Source: JAPLCX01 sp964460305 (lineage in GTDB: Bacteria > Auribacterota > Tritonobacteria > UBA1439). Taken from it: a DNA stretch of 36,804 bases. Shown piece by piece: positions 23,221 through 30,525 of the stretch. Both the position numbers and the translations under genes were made by a program. The notes below the pieces were generated by a model, which had not been told where the DNA came from, ran no database searches, and saw only the letters and a program-made list of their open reading frames with translations. Position 1 is the stretch's first letter. Every line of letters begins with the position of its first letter. Location: the NCBI GenBank assembly GCA_964460305.1, contig CAYWRA010000015.1:1-36804 (forward strand), in the 5' to 3' direction.

Positions 23221-24234
23221 TTATACCTCTCCCATGCCATAGCGCGCGCACGCAATGCGCATTACCTTGCGGATGAGCTCCCCGTAGCTCATACCGGCAG
23301 CCCGCGCCGCCTTCGGGAAACATGAGTTTTCGTCGGGATCGGGAAGGATGCCTGGCAGGGGGTTTACTTCCAGGACGTGCGGCTTCATGGACTCGTCAAG
23401 GCGCACGTCGATACGGCACCAGTCGCGGCAACCGAGCGCGACGTACGCCCTTTTGCAAAGGCCGGTGATTTCCGTCTCCAATTCCCGGTCGAGCTCCGCC
23501 GGACAGGTGAATATCTTAAGCGGCGCCGCCGGCGTGTCCCAGACCCACTTGGCCTCGTAAGAATAGATGGGACTGGCGCCCGCCGGCAGCGTCCGGAAAT
23601 CGATTTCGACCAGCGGGAGCACCCTTAGATCATTCCCATTCCCAAGGATCGCTGCGGTGAACTCCCTGCCGCTCAGAAAGGATTCAAGGATCGCGGGCTG
23701 GCGGTACTGCGAGACGATCCTCTCCACCCTGGATGGGACATCGCTTCTGTCAAAAACGAGTGAATCGTCTTTGATCCCCATGCTCGACCCCTCCCACAGC
23801 GGTTTCACGATCACGGGAAATTTAAATCCGTCGAGCGGTTGTCCCGGATGAGCGATCACCTGGAAGGCCGGAGTGGGGACGCGATGGAATGACATGATCT
23901 CCTTTGCCCTGGCCTTGTTAAGGCATGCGGCGAGGGTGAACGGATCCGAACCGGTGTAGGGCAGTCCCAACAGTTCACAAATGACCGGGACCTGGGACTC
24001 CCTGCTCGGCGAGTCGATCCCCTCCGCGATGTTGAAGACGATGTCGGGTTGCGCCTGCTTAAGATTTTCGACGATATCCTCGTCGGCTTCCGCGATCGCC
24101 ACCGTCCCTAACTCCGAGAGGGCGGCTTCCACCGATTCTATGGTGCTGTGATCGTCCCACTCGGCGTAGTAGTCAGCACGTGAAGGAACTGTGGAAGCCC
24201 CCGGTTTGAGATTACATGTCAATGCGATGCGCAT
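23221..24234 (-). CDS. ATP-grasp ligase, D-Ala-D-Ala-ligase-like
   Basis: A 337-residue ATP-grasp carboxylate-amine ligase with the Ddl layout. The N-terminal domain has VFNIAEGIDSPSRESQVP, where true Ddl enzymes have an HG-E-G loop. The ATP site includes FPVIVKPLWEGSSMGI, and the Mg2+ site is in CRIDVRLDESMKPHVLEVNPLPG. The family tail FPKAARAAGMSYGELI is Ddl-like. The changed substrate loop argues against D-alanine, and the neighbours (GNAT, lysine aminomutase) suggest an amino-acid or beta-amino-acid ligase. The start ATG 24234 begins MRIALTCNLKPG. A short RHH regulator gene ends 71 bases upstream. Confidence 0.85.
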   Translation of the reverse strand: MRIALTCNLKPGASTVPSRADYYAEWDDHSTIESVEAALSELGTVAIAEADEDIVENLKQAQPDIVFNIAEGIDSPSRESQVPVICELLGLPYTGSDPFTLAACLNKARAKEIMSFHRVPTPAFQVIAHPGQPLDGFKFPVIVKPLWEGSSMGIKDDSLVFDRSDVPSRVERIVSQYRQPAILESFLSGREFTAAILGNGNDLRVLPLVEIDFRTLPAGASPIYSYEAKWVWDTPAAPLKIFTCPAELDRELETEITGLCKRAYVALGCRDWCRIDVRLDESMKPHVLEVNPLPGILPDPDENSCFPKAARAAGMSYGELIRKVMRIACARYGMGEV

Positions 24235-24305
24235 AATCCGACCCACTCGCCAGTTTCTATTTTCAAGTGTTATTCTTAAAGTTGCCTTTAGCGCGCGATC
24301 CGCCG

Positions 24306-24485
24306 TCAAGGATTTCCCAGTATCTGAGCGAATTTTTCCTGGCGGGGATCTTCCTGGATTTCAGCAAGATAGCGCCTCAGCGCATGCACGAATATCTTTG
24401 CCATCGTCGTATTCTCCTTAATGGCAAGCATCCGCACTTTTTTGTGAAGCTCCTCGTCCATATAAATGGTAGTTCTCTTCTTCAT
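24306..24485 (-). CDS. ribbon-helix-helix (CopG/Arc-type) regulator
   Basis: A 59-residue protein starting MKKRTTIYMDEELHKKVRML, with the typical ribbon strand KRTTIYMD, a first helix (DEELHKKVRMLAIKEN) and a second helix (TMAKIFVHALRRYLAEIQ). Such proteins bind DNA as dimers and often repress their own promoter. No toxin gene is adjacent: the next gene downstream is the ATP-grasp ligase, 71 bases away, followed by GNAT and kamA. A strong promoter and repeated CATACTA boxes lie upstream. It may be the local regulator of the cassette or an orphan antitoxin. Confidence 0.82.
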   Translation of the reverse strand: MKKRTTIYMDEELHKKVRMLAIKENTTMAKIFVHALRRYLAEIQEDPRQEKFAQILGNP

Positions 24486-24579
24486 CGGCCTATCGCCTTT
24501 CTTCGTTATCTCTTGCAGTTGATTCGGTTGTAGTTGCCAACCGCTTGCACAGGGCTACGGGGATAACCCCCTTTGCCAG

Positions 24580-24593
24580 CATACTAACATAAA
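24580..24593. promoter_or_regulatory. operator-like box 2
   Basis: CATACTAACATAAA, a near-copy of the box at 24651-24664, 71 bp away in the same orientation. Confidence 0.45.
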
Positions 24594-24650
24594 CGCATAA
24601 ACACATATTTATGCCTATCAATTCATAAAAAAATGCGCCAATTCTTGAAA

Positions 24651-24680
24651 CATACTAGCGTAAAGATGTTTTTATGTCAA
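24651..24680 (-). promoter_or_regulatory. sigma70-type promoter with operator box 1
   Basis: On the minus strand, TTGACA (24675-24680) and TAGTAT (24652-24657) are separated by exactly 17 bp. The -10 region lies within the box CATACTAGCGTAAA (24651-24664), which is repeated downstream. A repressor bound here would block the promoter. The first gene reached is the RHH regulator. Confidence 0.7.
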
Positions 24681-24814
24681 CATTTTTTTACAAATTTTTT
24701 AAATTTGTGTTCCGGCATCGCGGCGGGTATGGATCACTTAAACAAAACGAGAGTTGCAACCAAGGGATGAGGTAGTGGCAGTTAGTATACCGGGAAGTGG
24801 AGCAGTTTCAAAGA

Positions 24815-26116
24815 TTACGGCGACCATGCGGGGGCGGAAAAGTTGCCCTTTCCATGCGTGATCTTGGTCGGCGCCTGTTCGTAGACATCCATTATATATA
24901 GATCGCGCTTGTGGCCGCGCTCGGAACTGTAGACGAGGTGGCGGCTGTCGGGCGCCCATGAGGGATCCTCGTCACTGCCGCTCCTGGGCAGCGAGATCTC
25001 CTCGCGGGTCTTCAGGTCAACCATCCGCAGCTCAAACCCGCCCACCCTGGAGCAGTATGCGATCTTGTCACCCTCGGGGGACCAGTCGGGTTTCGTGTTA
25101 TAACTCCCCTTCATGGTGATGCGCTTCGGCTCGCCCTTGCCCCACGAATCCATGACGTATATCTGCGGCGATCCCGTCTTGTCGGATACAAAGGCGATCT
25201 GCCGGCCGTCGGGAGACCAGCAGGGCGATGACTCGACACAACTTGTCCGCGTCAGGCGCGTCAGGTCGCCGGATATCATGCTCATACGATAGATCTCCGG
25301 GTTGCCCGCCTTGCTCAACACGAGCAGCATGTCCCGGCCGTCGGGTGAGACGTCGCCGAAGGCGTTGAGGCCCGGGAAGGAGGCGAGCGAACGCGCCCTT
25401 CTCGATGCAAGGTCGATGATGAAGAGCTCCGGGAAACCGCGTATGTACGAGGTGAATACGAGACTCTTTCTGTCGGGTGTCCAGTCGGGGAATAGGGAGA
25501 TGTCCCTCCCGCTGGTGATCTGGCGGTAGGTGGTGCCGCCGAGCTCCATGATGTAGATCTCCTTATGGCCGCTCATGTCCGAGGCGAATGCGATCTGGGA
25601 GCCGCAGAGGCCGACCTCGCCGGTCACCGCCTTGATGATGTCGTTGGCGATCGTGTGGACCAGGGCGGTGGTTGCGGACGTATCGCCGCTGTAGGTCTTG
25701 GCGAAGGTGTTGGCGCCGTTCATGACCGAGTAGAGACGGCAGGTGACCGAGAGCGTATTCCCCCGCACCGCGTAATCCGCCTTGACGACCATCTCGGCCC
25801 TGAGCGTCGCCCATTCCTTGAGGTTGATCCGCCCATCTTTACGATCGTCCTGGTCCACCTCGTCCACGAATTTCTGTTTTTTTACCGAGTCGAAATAGCC
25901 GGACGCATCAAGGTCGGACCTGAGGAGCATCGCAAGAGTCGGGGAGAGTTTTGGGTCGCCGCCCTTTTGCTCGAAAGCCGGTACGGCGATCACCGTCTTC
26001 CGCGCGAATTTCTTGGAGACCGTGATCCTGACCTCCGCGGCGGAGTGGGGCGCGCGCAGGGAGACGGCCGCGGCCGCGGCCAACGTAATAACTGTGATTC
26101 TCGTGAGATTTTTCAT
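24815..26116 (-). CDS. tolB: Tol-type translocation protein TolB
   Basis: Periplasmic beta-propeller protein of the Tol system, 433 residues. A signal peptide (ITVITLAAAAAVSLRAPHSAAA-like, about 6-27) is followed by an N-terminal alpha/beta domain with KTVIAVPAFEQKGG and ASGYFDSV. The C-terminal propeller shows repeated WSPDG/WTPDRK-type blades: FPDWTPDRKSLVF, CWSPDGRQIAFVSD, DWSPEGDKIAYCS and SWAPDSRHLVYSS. It lies downstream of exbB, exbD and the TonB/TolA-like gene. No pal gene follows. Confidence 0.92.
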   Translation of the reverse strand: MKNLTRITVITLAAAAAVSLRAPHSAAEVRITVSKKFARKTVIAVPAFEQKGGDPKLSPTLAMLLRSDLDASGYFDSVKKQKFVDEVDQDDRKDGRINLKEWATLRAEMVVKADYAVRGNTLSVTCRLYSVMNGANTFAKTYSGDTSATTALVHTIANDIIKAVTGEVGLCGSQIAFASDMSGHKEIYIMELGGTTYRQITSGRDISLFPDWTPDRKSLVFTSYIRGFPELFIIDLASRRARSLASFPGLNAFGDVSPDGRDMLLVLSKAGNPEIYRMSMISGDLTRLTRTSCVESSPCWSPDGRQIAFVSDKTGSPQIYVMDSWGKGEPKRITMKGSYNTKPDWSPEGDKIAYCSRVGGFELRMVDLKTREEISLPRSGSDEDPSWAPDSRHLVYSSERGHKRDLYIMDVYEQAPTKITHGKGNFSAPAWSP

Positions 26117-26148
26117 ATTAAGATGAATAATCCAGGTTAAGGAGCCGT

Positions 26149-26154
26149 ATTATA
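26149..26154 (-). promoter_or_regulatory. possible -10 box upstream of tolB
   Basis: Minus-strand TATAAT about 33 bases before the tolB start. The expected -35 position reads only TTCATT, so this is a weak candidate for an internal promoter. Confidence 0.3.
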
Positions 26155-26287
26155 CACCCTCGGCGGTGTGGAATGAAATAGCGAAATCCCAAAATGCGAT
26201 ACCGAGAGACGGAGAAGGGGTGGCATTAGTGAAATCGCCGGCTCTCCCACTCGCCGTTTCGAACTATGCAGTCCGTGGATAAAAAAA

Positions 26288-27172
26288 TTACGGCTTCTCA
26301 TCGAGGATGGGCACGAAGGTCATGCAGACCTCGAGAGCGTCGCCCGTATAGTCGTCGGGGAGCTGCGGCATCGGGGAGGCGTCCTTGATCGCCTGGAGGG
26401 CGGAGTTGTCGAGAACCTCGCTCCCCGATTTTTTCTCGACCACGGGGTTGATTACGCTGCCGTCCCGCATGATTTTGAATTTGATGACGACGGTCGACCC
26501 TTCCTTATCAGTAGGCGTTTTGCTTGGGGGCTGCCATGTTTGGTAGATCAGGGAAGCGACGGCGTCGTTATAGTTGACGTTGGCGAACTCTCCCGTGTTG
26601 AGCAATCCCGCGATCCCCTGTTCCGCCACCTTGTCCTGGGAGGCGGGCTTGGTGAGCTCATCCGCTTTGTCCGCCTCGACCCATTGGTTCTCTCCCGATT
26701 CTTCTTCTATTTTCTTGAGTTTCTCTTTGATTTGTTCCTCGAGCGATTTCTTGGATAGTTTGAATCCTTTCTCGGGCAGTTTCTTTTTAACAGCTTTCTT
26801 TTCCGCCTTTTTCGCTTCTTTTTTCGCGCTCTTCTCGGCTTTGGGTGGAGCGGCCTCCTTCGCGGGGGTTTTCTTCTTCTCCTCTTTTTTCTCCTCCCTC
26901 TTCACGACCGCCGCCTTGGCCACCGGCTTCGACGCAGTGGCGGCGGCCTTCCCCATGGAGACAGCGCCCCCCTGCGTTTTTTTCATGCTTAGCATCCGGG
27001 GATCGATGAGGTCGAAGGTGTAGATCTTATGCTCGGGTGTTTTCGGGCGCATGAAACGGCTGCACGATGGGATCCCGAAGAGGAGCAGGAAACAGAGGGC
27101 GTGGCCGGAGAGGGAGATGAGAAAATTCTGGACATGCGCGAACCTGACGCCCGTGGCTTGCATGGCGCACAC
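26288..27172 (-). CDS. TonB/TolA-like envelope-spanning protein
   Basis: A 294-residue protein with one N-terminal membrane helix (FLISLSGHALCFLLLFGIP). A long Lys/Glu/Ala-rich helical linker (about 65-160, with many EEKKEEKKK and KKAEKKAVKKK runs) follows. A TonB/TolA C-terminal domain (about 200-294) ends the protein, with YQTWQPPS, VVIKFKIMRDGSVIN and a NSALQAIKDASPMPQLPD segment. It would connect the ExbB/ExbD motor to TolB or another partner across the periplasm. The GTG start at 27172 overlaps the exbD stop TAG by one base and has GGGAG at good spacing; ATG 27163 is the alternative. Confidence 0.88.
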   Translation of the reverse strand: MCAMQATGVRFAHVQNFLISLSGHALCFLLLFGIPSCSRFMRPKTPEHKIYTFDLIDPRMLSMKKTQGGAVSMGKAAATASKPVAKAAVVKREEKKEEKKKTPAKEAAPPKAEKSAKKEAKKAEKKAVKKKLPEKGFKLSKKSLEEQIKEKLKKIEEESGENQWVEADKADELTKPASQDKVAEQGIAGLLNTGEFANVNYNDAVASLIYQTWQPPSKTPTDKEGSTVVIKFKIMRDGSVINPVVEKKSGSEVLDNSALQAIKDASPMPQLPDDYTGDALEVCMTFVPILDEKP

Positions 27173-27618
27173 TATTTCTCCCGCTTCTTCTTCGGCGTCT
27201 CCGCTTTTGCGACAGTCGCCATCCCCAATTTGGTGATGCCCGCCTCGGTGATGCAGTCAATGACCTGGATGACGCTCTCGTAGTTAAGTTCCTTGTCGGC
27301 GCGAAGGATGAGCGCGGTGTCGGGCTGCCGGACGGCAATGGACTTGAGACGCGCGGTGAGTTCTTCCATCGTGAGACGATCGCTGTCGAGATAGATGCGG
27401 GGACCGGTCTCGGTATTCTTGACGCTCACGGTGAGGGTTTTCGGCTCCTCCATCTTTTTCGCGGACGCGGCGGGAAGGTTCACGTTGATGCCGTATTCGA
27501 CGATCGGGGCGACGAGGAGGAAGAGGATGAGCATGAAGAAGATCACGTCGATCATCGACGTGAGGTTGATGTCGGCGAGGGGGGCGAGATTTGTGCGAGC
27601 CGAGTGTCTCCTTCTCAT
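27172..27618 (-). CDS. exbD: ExbD/TolR-family proton channel subunit
   Basis: A 148-residue biopolymer transport protein with one N-terminal transmembrane helix. The family signature LADINLTSMIDVIFFMLILFLLV includes the protonatable Asp of the ExbD/TolR helix (MIDVIFF). The periplasmic domain (about 65-135) contains PDTALILRADKELNYESVIQVID. It lies 18 bases after exbB and overlaps the TonB/TolA-like gene by one base, which suggests translational coupling. Confidence 0.94.
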   Translation of the reverse strand: MRRRHSARTNLAPLADINLTSMIDVIFFMLILFLLVAPIVEYGINVNLPAASAKKMEEPKTLTVSVKNTETGPRIYLDSDRLTMEELTARLKSIAVRQPDTALILRADKELNYESVIQVIDCITEAGITKLGMATVAKAETPKKKREK

Positions 27619-27636
27619 GGTGTGGCCGCCTCCCGC

Positions 27637-28326
27637 TCAGTGTGCCACGAGCCTTCTCCTGATCGCGGCGATGAATTCGGAGGCAAAATCGTCCATCGTT
27701 GTGCCGAGCCGCCTGATCCTGGAGAGGAAAACGTTGTAGGCCGCAACCGATGGTATTGCGACGAGGAGCCCCACCACGGTGGTGATGAGCGCTCCGGCGA
27801 TGCCGGGCGCCACGATGAGGAGCGACGGGCTTCCGGCGGAGGCCATGGCATTAAACGCGTTCATGATCCCCCACACCGTGCCGAGGAGGCCCATTAGCGG
27901 GCCGACCACCGCGGCAATCGCCAGGATGATCATCAATCTTTCCATCGAGGCCGTTTCGCCCGCCATGGTGCGCTGTACGGCCTCCTCCACCTCCTCGAGG
28001 TGGTACTCCGTCAGACCGGGATTTGAATGTTCGATGGAATCGCCCTCGCCCAGATGGTGCCTGAGCACTTTTATGCCCGCGGCGTAGATTTTGTACATGG
28101 GGCACAAAGAGGCGTGTTCCTTGGCGAAATGCAGTTGAAAGATATGCTCGCGATCCCTGTGGTACTGATGCAGGAAGAGCTGGGAATTCTTCTCGGCGGC
28201 CCTGAGGTACCGAACCTTCTCCAGGATGACGAACCATGCCAGGATTGAGAGGCCGACGATGGCGAGCGTTATGAGCTGCCCGACGAAATCGGAGGTGACG
28301 AATGTTTGAATAAGCGAGTTATTCAT
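27637..28326 (-). CDS. exbB: ExbB/TolQ-family proton channel subunit
   Basis: A 229-residue integral membrane protein, the pentameric stator of the Tol/TonB motor. The first helix (QLITLAIVGLSILAWFVILEK) is near the N-terminus. The MotA/TolQ/ExbB core is in GPLMGLLGTVWGIMNAFNAMA and APGIAGALITTVVGLLVAIPSVAAYN. The start ATG 28326 gives a family-like N-terminus. A sigma70-type promoter lies about 75-105 bases upstream, so this is the first gene of exbB-exbD-tonB/tolA-tolB. Confidence 0.94.
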   Translation of the reverse strand: MNNSLIQTFVTSDFVGQLITLAIVGLSILAWFVILEKVRYLRAAEKNSQLFLHQYHRDREHIFQLHFAKEHASLCPMYKIYAAGIKVLRHHLGEGDSIEHSNPGLTEYHLEEVEEAVQRTMAGETASMERLMIILAIAAVVGPLMGLLGTVWGIMNAFNAMASAGSPSLLIVAPGIAGALITTVVGLLVAIPSVAAYNVFLSRIRRLGTTMDDFASEFIAAIRRRLVAH

Positions 28327-28401
28327 GCGATCCACTCTACCGTTGGAAAAAGCGGAGCACTCCACTTTGAGAGGCAAGGGGGCACGACGTATTTTCGGGA
28401 A

Positions 28402-28430
28402 ATGTTATCGAATCCCCAAGTGTAAGTCAA
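28402..28430 (-). promoter_or_regulatory. sigma70-type promoter of the exbB operon
   Basis: TTGACT (28425-28430) and TAACAT (28402-28407) on the minus strand are separated by 17 bp. The predicted start of transcription is about 70 bases before exbB. Confidence 0.6.
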
Positions 28431-28495
28431 CACCCGAAATCGGGACGAATCGTGGGGGCGGCACATTTAGGCGGACAACAGAAACCCCGAAAAGG

Positions 28496-28504
28496 TGATA
28501 TAAT
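28496..28504 (+). promoter_or_regulatory. extended -10 promoter for the plus-strand GNAT gene
   Basis: TGATATAAT on the plus strand is a perfect TGnTATAAT extended -10 element. No good -35 hexamer precedes it. The leader to the gene would be about 145 bases. Confidence 0.5.
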
Positions 28505-28657
28505 ACAAAAGACAAAGATAAATTGGACGCTGAGTATCTTTCCAAAAATCAGGACGGTTAATACAGGAATTTGATCGGGTTCCTCCCTGGGGCTACCGCC
28601 TTGGATGCACTCTTAGTACACCAAACCACTGATCATCGCCAATCACGGGGCGTCTCC

Positions 28658-29293
28658 ATGCCGGATATCCACGTTCGCAAGGTCATGCGAGAGGATATTC
28701 CGATCCTCGTTCCACTCCTGGCGCGTTCATTCGCTTCTCAGCCGCTCACAAGATGGATGCTCGGCGATGATGAACGTGCGCTGAGGAAGGGCGAGCGCAT
28801 CCTGCAACTGGATTTTGAGAATGCCCTCCAGTACGACCTAATGTTCACCACCACAAATCTCCAGGGTGCGGCCATCTGGAACCCGCCCGAAAGAAGGCAA
28901 ACCGCGTGGCAGGGTTTCGTCTGGCTGCTGAGGCTTATCCGTATTATCGGCATCAGCCGGAATCTCCCCGCGCAACTGGAGTCTTTCCGGAGGTTAGAGA
29001 AGCTGTTCCCGAGGATACCCAACTACTACTTGTCGATGCTCGCGGTTGACCTGGCATCTCAGGGGCGGGGAATCGGATCGGCGCTCATCAAACCCGTCCT
29101 CGAACTCTGTGACAAGCGCGGCATCATTGCCTACACCGTGACAGACATGGAGACGAACGTGGTCTTTTACCAAAAGCAGGGATTCCACGTCCAGGACACC
29201 ATCCCAATCCGCCGGGCGTGCCTTAGAGCGTGGACGATGTTGCGGGAGCCGCAGATTGCAAGGGAGGAAAATCCCAAGCTGCGTGAGGTGTGA
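28658..29293 (+). CDS. GNAT-family N-acetyltransferase
   Basis: A 211-residue acetyltransferase, the only plus-strand gene of the window. The GNAT core is in YLSMLAVDLASQGRGIGSALIKPVLELCD (CoA loop QGRGIG), followed by AYTVTDMETNVVFYQKQGFHVQ, a pattern seen in enzymes acting on small molecules. The substrate is unknown. Start ATG 28658 (MPDIHVRKV) is preferred over the upstream ATG at 28571, because the family begins with this strand and GGGGCG precedes it. It is transcribed towards ispG and converges on its terminator. Confidence 0.85.
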   Translation: MPDIHVRKVMREDIPILVPLLARSFASQPLTRWMLGDDERALRKGERILQLDFENALQYDLMFTTTNLQGAAIWNPPERRQTAWQGFVWLLRLIRIIGISRNLPAQLESFRRLEKLFPRIPNYYLSMLAVDLASQGRGIGSALIKPVLELCDKRGIIAYTVTDMETNVVFYQKQGFHVQDTIPIRRACLRAWTMLREPQIAREENPKLREV

Positions 29294-29300
29294 CGGCGTG

Positions 29301-29325
29301 GATAAAAAACGCCGGAAGCCGGCGT
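29301..29325 (-). terminator. intrinsic terminator after ispG
   Basis: A 7-bp perfect stem ACGCCGG-AAG-CCGGCGT (29309-29325) is followed on the minus strand by TTTTTTATC. It directly abuts the ispG stop codon. On the plus strand a T-run lies about ten bases after the stem, so it may also slow transcription from the GNAT gene. Confidence 0.88.
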
Positions 29326-30383
29326 CAGGCGAGTTTTTTTATCTCCTCGATCAGCGCCCTGACAAAATCATCCTCTTTCACTTTGCGGACGATCTGTCCC
29401 TTGCGGAATAGCACTCCCGAACCCTTCCCGCCCGCTAGGCCCACGTCCGCCTCGCGCGCCTCGCCGGGGCCGTTCACGGCGCAGCCCATGATCGCGATTT
29501 TGATGTCCGTTCTCAAGCCTTTAATCGCTTTCTGGACCTCTTCCACTATATTCACGACGTCGATCTCGCACCGACCGCAGGTGGGACAGGAGACGAGCGA
29601 GGGCCCAAAGCTTCTCACCCCAAGCGACTGGAGGATTTCTTGCGCCATCTCAACCTCCACGACGGGATCGCCCGTCACCGAAACACGGATGGTATCCCCG
29701 ATGCCCCCGATGAGAAGGTGGCCGATGCCAATCCCCGACCTGATCGCGGCGATCATGGGCGGTCCAGCCTCCGTCACGCCGACGTGGAGCGGGCAGTCGG
29801 TCATCTCCGATACAAGCTCATATGCCCGTACCGTGTCGGCGACCGAAGAGGCCTTGACGGATATTTTTATCAGACCGTGCCCCGCATCCTCGATCCTCTT
29901 CACGCAAGTGATCGCACTCTCCGCAAGCGCCTCCGGCGTCGGCCCGCCATGATCTTTGAGGATCGCTTGCTCGATCGAACCGGAGTTGACACCAACGCGG
30001 ATGGGGATCTTTTTAGCCGCGGCTGCGCGCGAGATCTCGGCGATCCGATCCGGGCCCCCAACGTTGCCGGGGTTGATGCGGATGCCATCCATCCCTTCCT
30101 CCATCGCGATGAGTGCGAGGCGATGGTTGAAGTGTATGTCGGCGACGAGCGGCGTTTTTACCTCACTCCTGATCTTACCCAAAGCGCGGGCCGCCTCTTC
30201 GTCCGGCACCGCCAGCCGGATGATTTCACATCCCGCACGGGCGAGCTCGGCGCACTGTTTCACCGTCGCTCTGACATCGGCGGTAGGGGTCTTCGTCATC
30301 GACTGAATGGAAACCGGCGCGCCGCCGCCGATGGCGATGCCGCCTAGCATTATCTGCCTGGTCCGCTTGCGATTGATTTTCAT
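29325..30383 (-). CDS. ispG: 4-hydroxy-3-methylbut-2-enyl diphosphate synthase
   Basis: Fe-S enzyme of the MEP pathway that converts MEcPP to HMBPP. It has 352 residues, the short bacterial form without the extra middle domain. The N-terminal TIM barrel shows GGAPVSIQSMTKTPTADV and PLVADIHFNHRLAL. The C-terminal domain carries the 4Fe-4S ligands in SCPTCGRCEIDVV and in GCAVNGPGEAREADVGLAGG. The start ATG 30383 places about ten residues before the conserved MLGGIAIGGGAP, as in the family. The reading back to 30602 runs through a dispersed repeat. Confidence 0.95.
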   Translation of the reverse strand: MKINRKRTRQIMLGGIAIGGGAPVSIQSMTKTPTADVRATVKQCAELARAGCEIIRLAVPDEEAARALGKIRSEVKTPLVADIHFNHRLALIAMEEGMDGIRINPGNVGGPDRIAEISRAAAAKKIPIRVGVNSGSIEQAILKDHGGPTPEALAESAITCVKRIEDAGHGLIKISVKASSVADTVRAYELVSEMTDCPLHVGVTEAGPPMIAAIRSGIGIGHLLIGGIGDTIRVSVTGDPVVEVEMAQEILQSLGVRSFGPSLVSCPTCGRCEIDVVNIVEEVQKAIKGLRTDIKIAIMGCAVNGPGEAREADVGLAGGKGSGVLFRKGQIVRKVKEDDFVRALIEEIKKLA

Positions 30384-30468
30384 TCCTTTGTTTCTTTCCC
30401 TCTGCCTTTCAAATCCGCCCCAGCCGCGATATCCCCCAACAGGGCCACCTTGGGGCGCGGATAACAAT

Positions 30469-30514
30469 TCTCTATCTGTGCCCTCTGTGATCCTCTCTGT
30501 GTGCTCTGTGGTTG
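30469..30514 (-). repeat. CACAGAG-type dispersed repeat
   Basis: CTCTGTG units lie between rseP and ispG, together with a CCCCAACAGGGCCACCTTGGGG segment to the left. They account for the false N-terminal extension of IspG. Confidence 0.6.
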
Positions 30515-30525
30515 GTATAATACCT

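Larger units (their letters stand above)
24486..24814. other. AT-rich regulatory spacer
   Basis: No gene is supported. The region is markedly AT-rich compared with its surroundings. It holds a sigma70-type promoter for the RHH gene, two CATACTA(A/G)C(A/G)TAAA boxes and a GGGGATAACCCC palindrome (24560-24571). A 38-codon minus-strand ORF ending just before the RHH start has no recognisable features. Confidence 0.6.
28327..28657. other. divergent promoter region
   Basis: No gene is seen. The region contains the minus-strand promoter of the exbB operon and a plus-strand extended -10 promoter for the GNAT gene. Confidence 0.6.

Noticed and set aside
24306..24485. Toxin-antitoxin module
   Set aside because: Only the RHH half is present. 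The flanking genes are an ATP-grasp ligase and tolB, neither of which is a toxin.
24489..24605. 38-codon minus-strand ORF before the RHH gene, considered as a leader peptide or toxin
   Set aside because: No ribosome site, no recognisable domain and no regulatory codon run. It overlaps the operator-like boxes.
30505..30520. TATAAT-like sequence upstream of ispG
   Set aside because: It points to the plus strand, where no gene follows, and lies inside a dispersed repeat with no -35 element.
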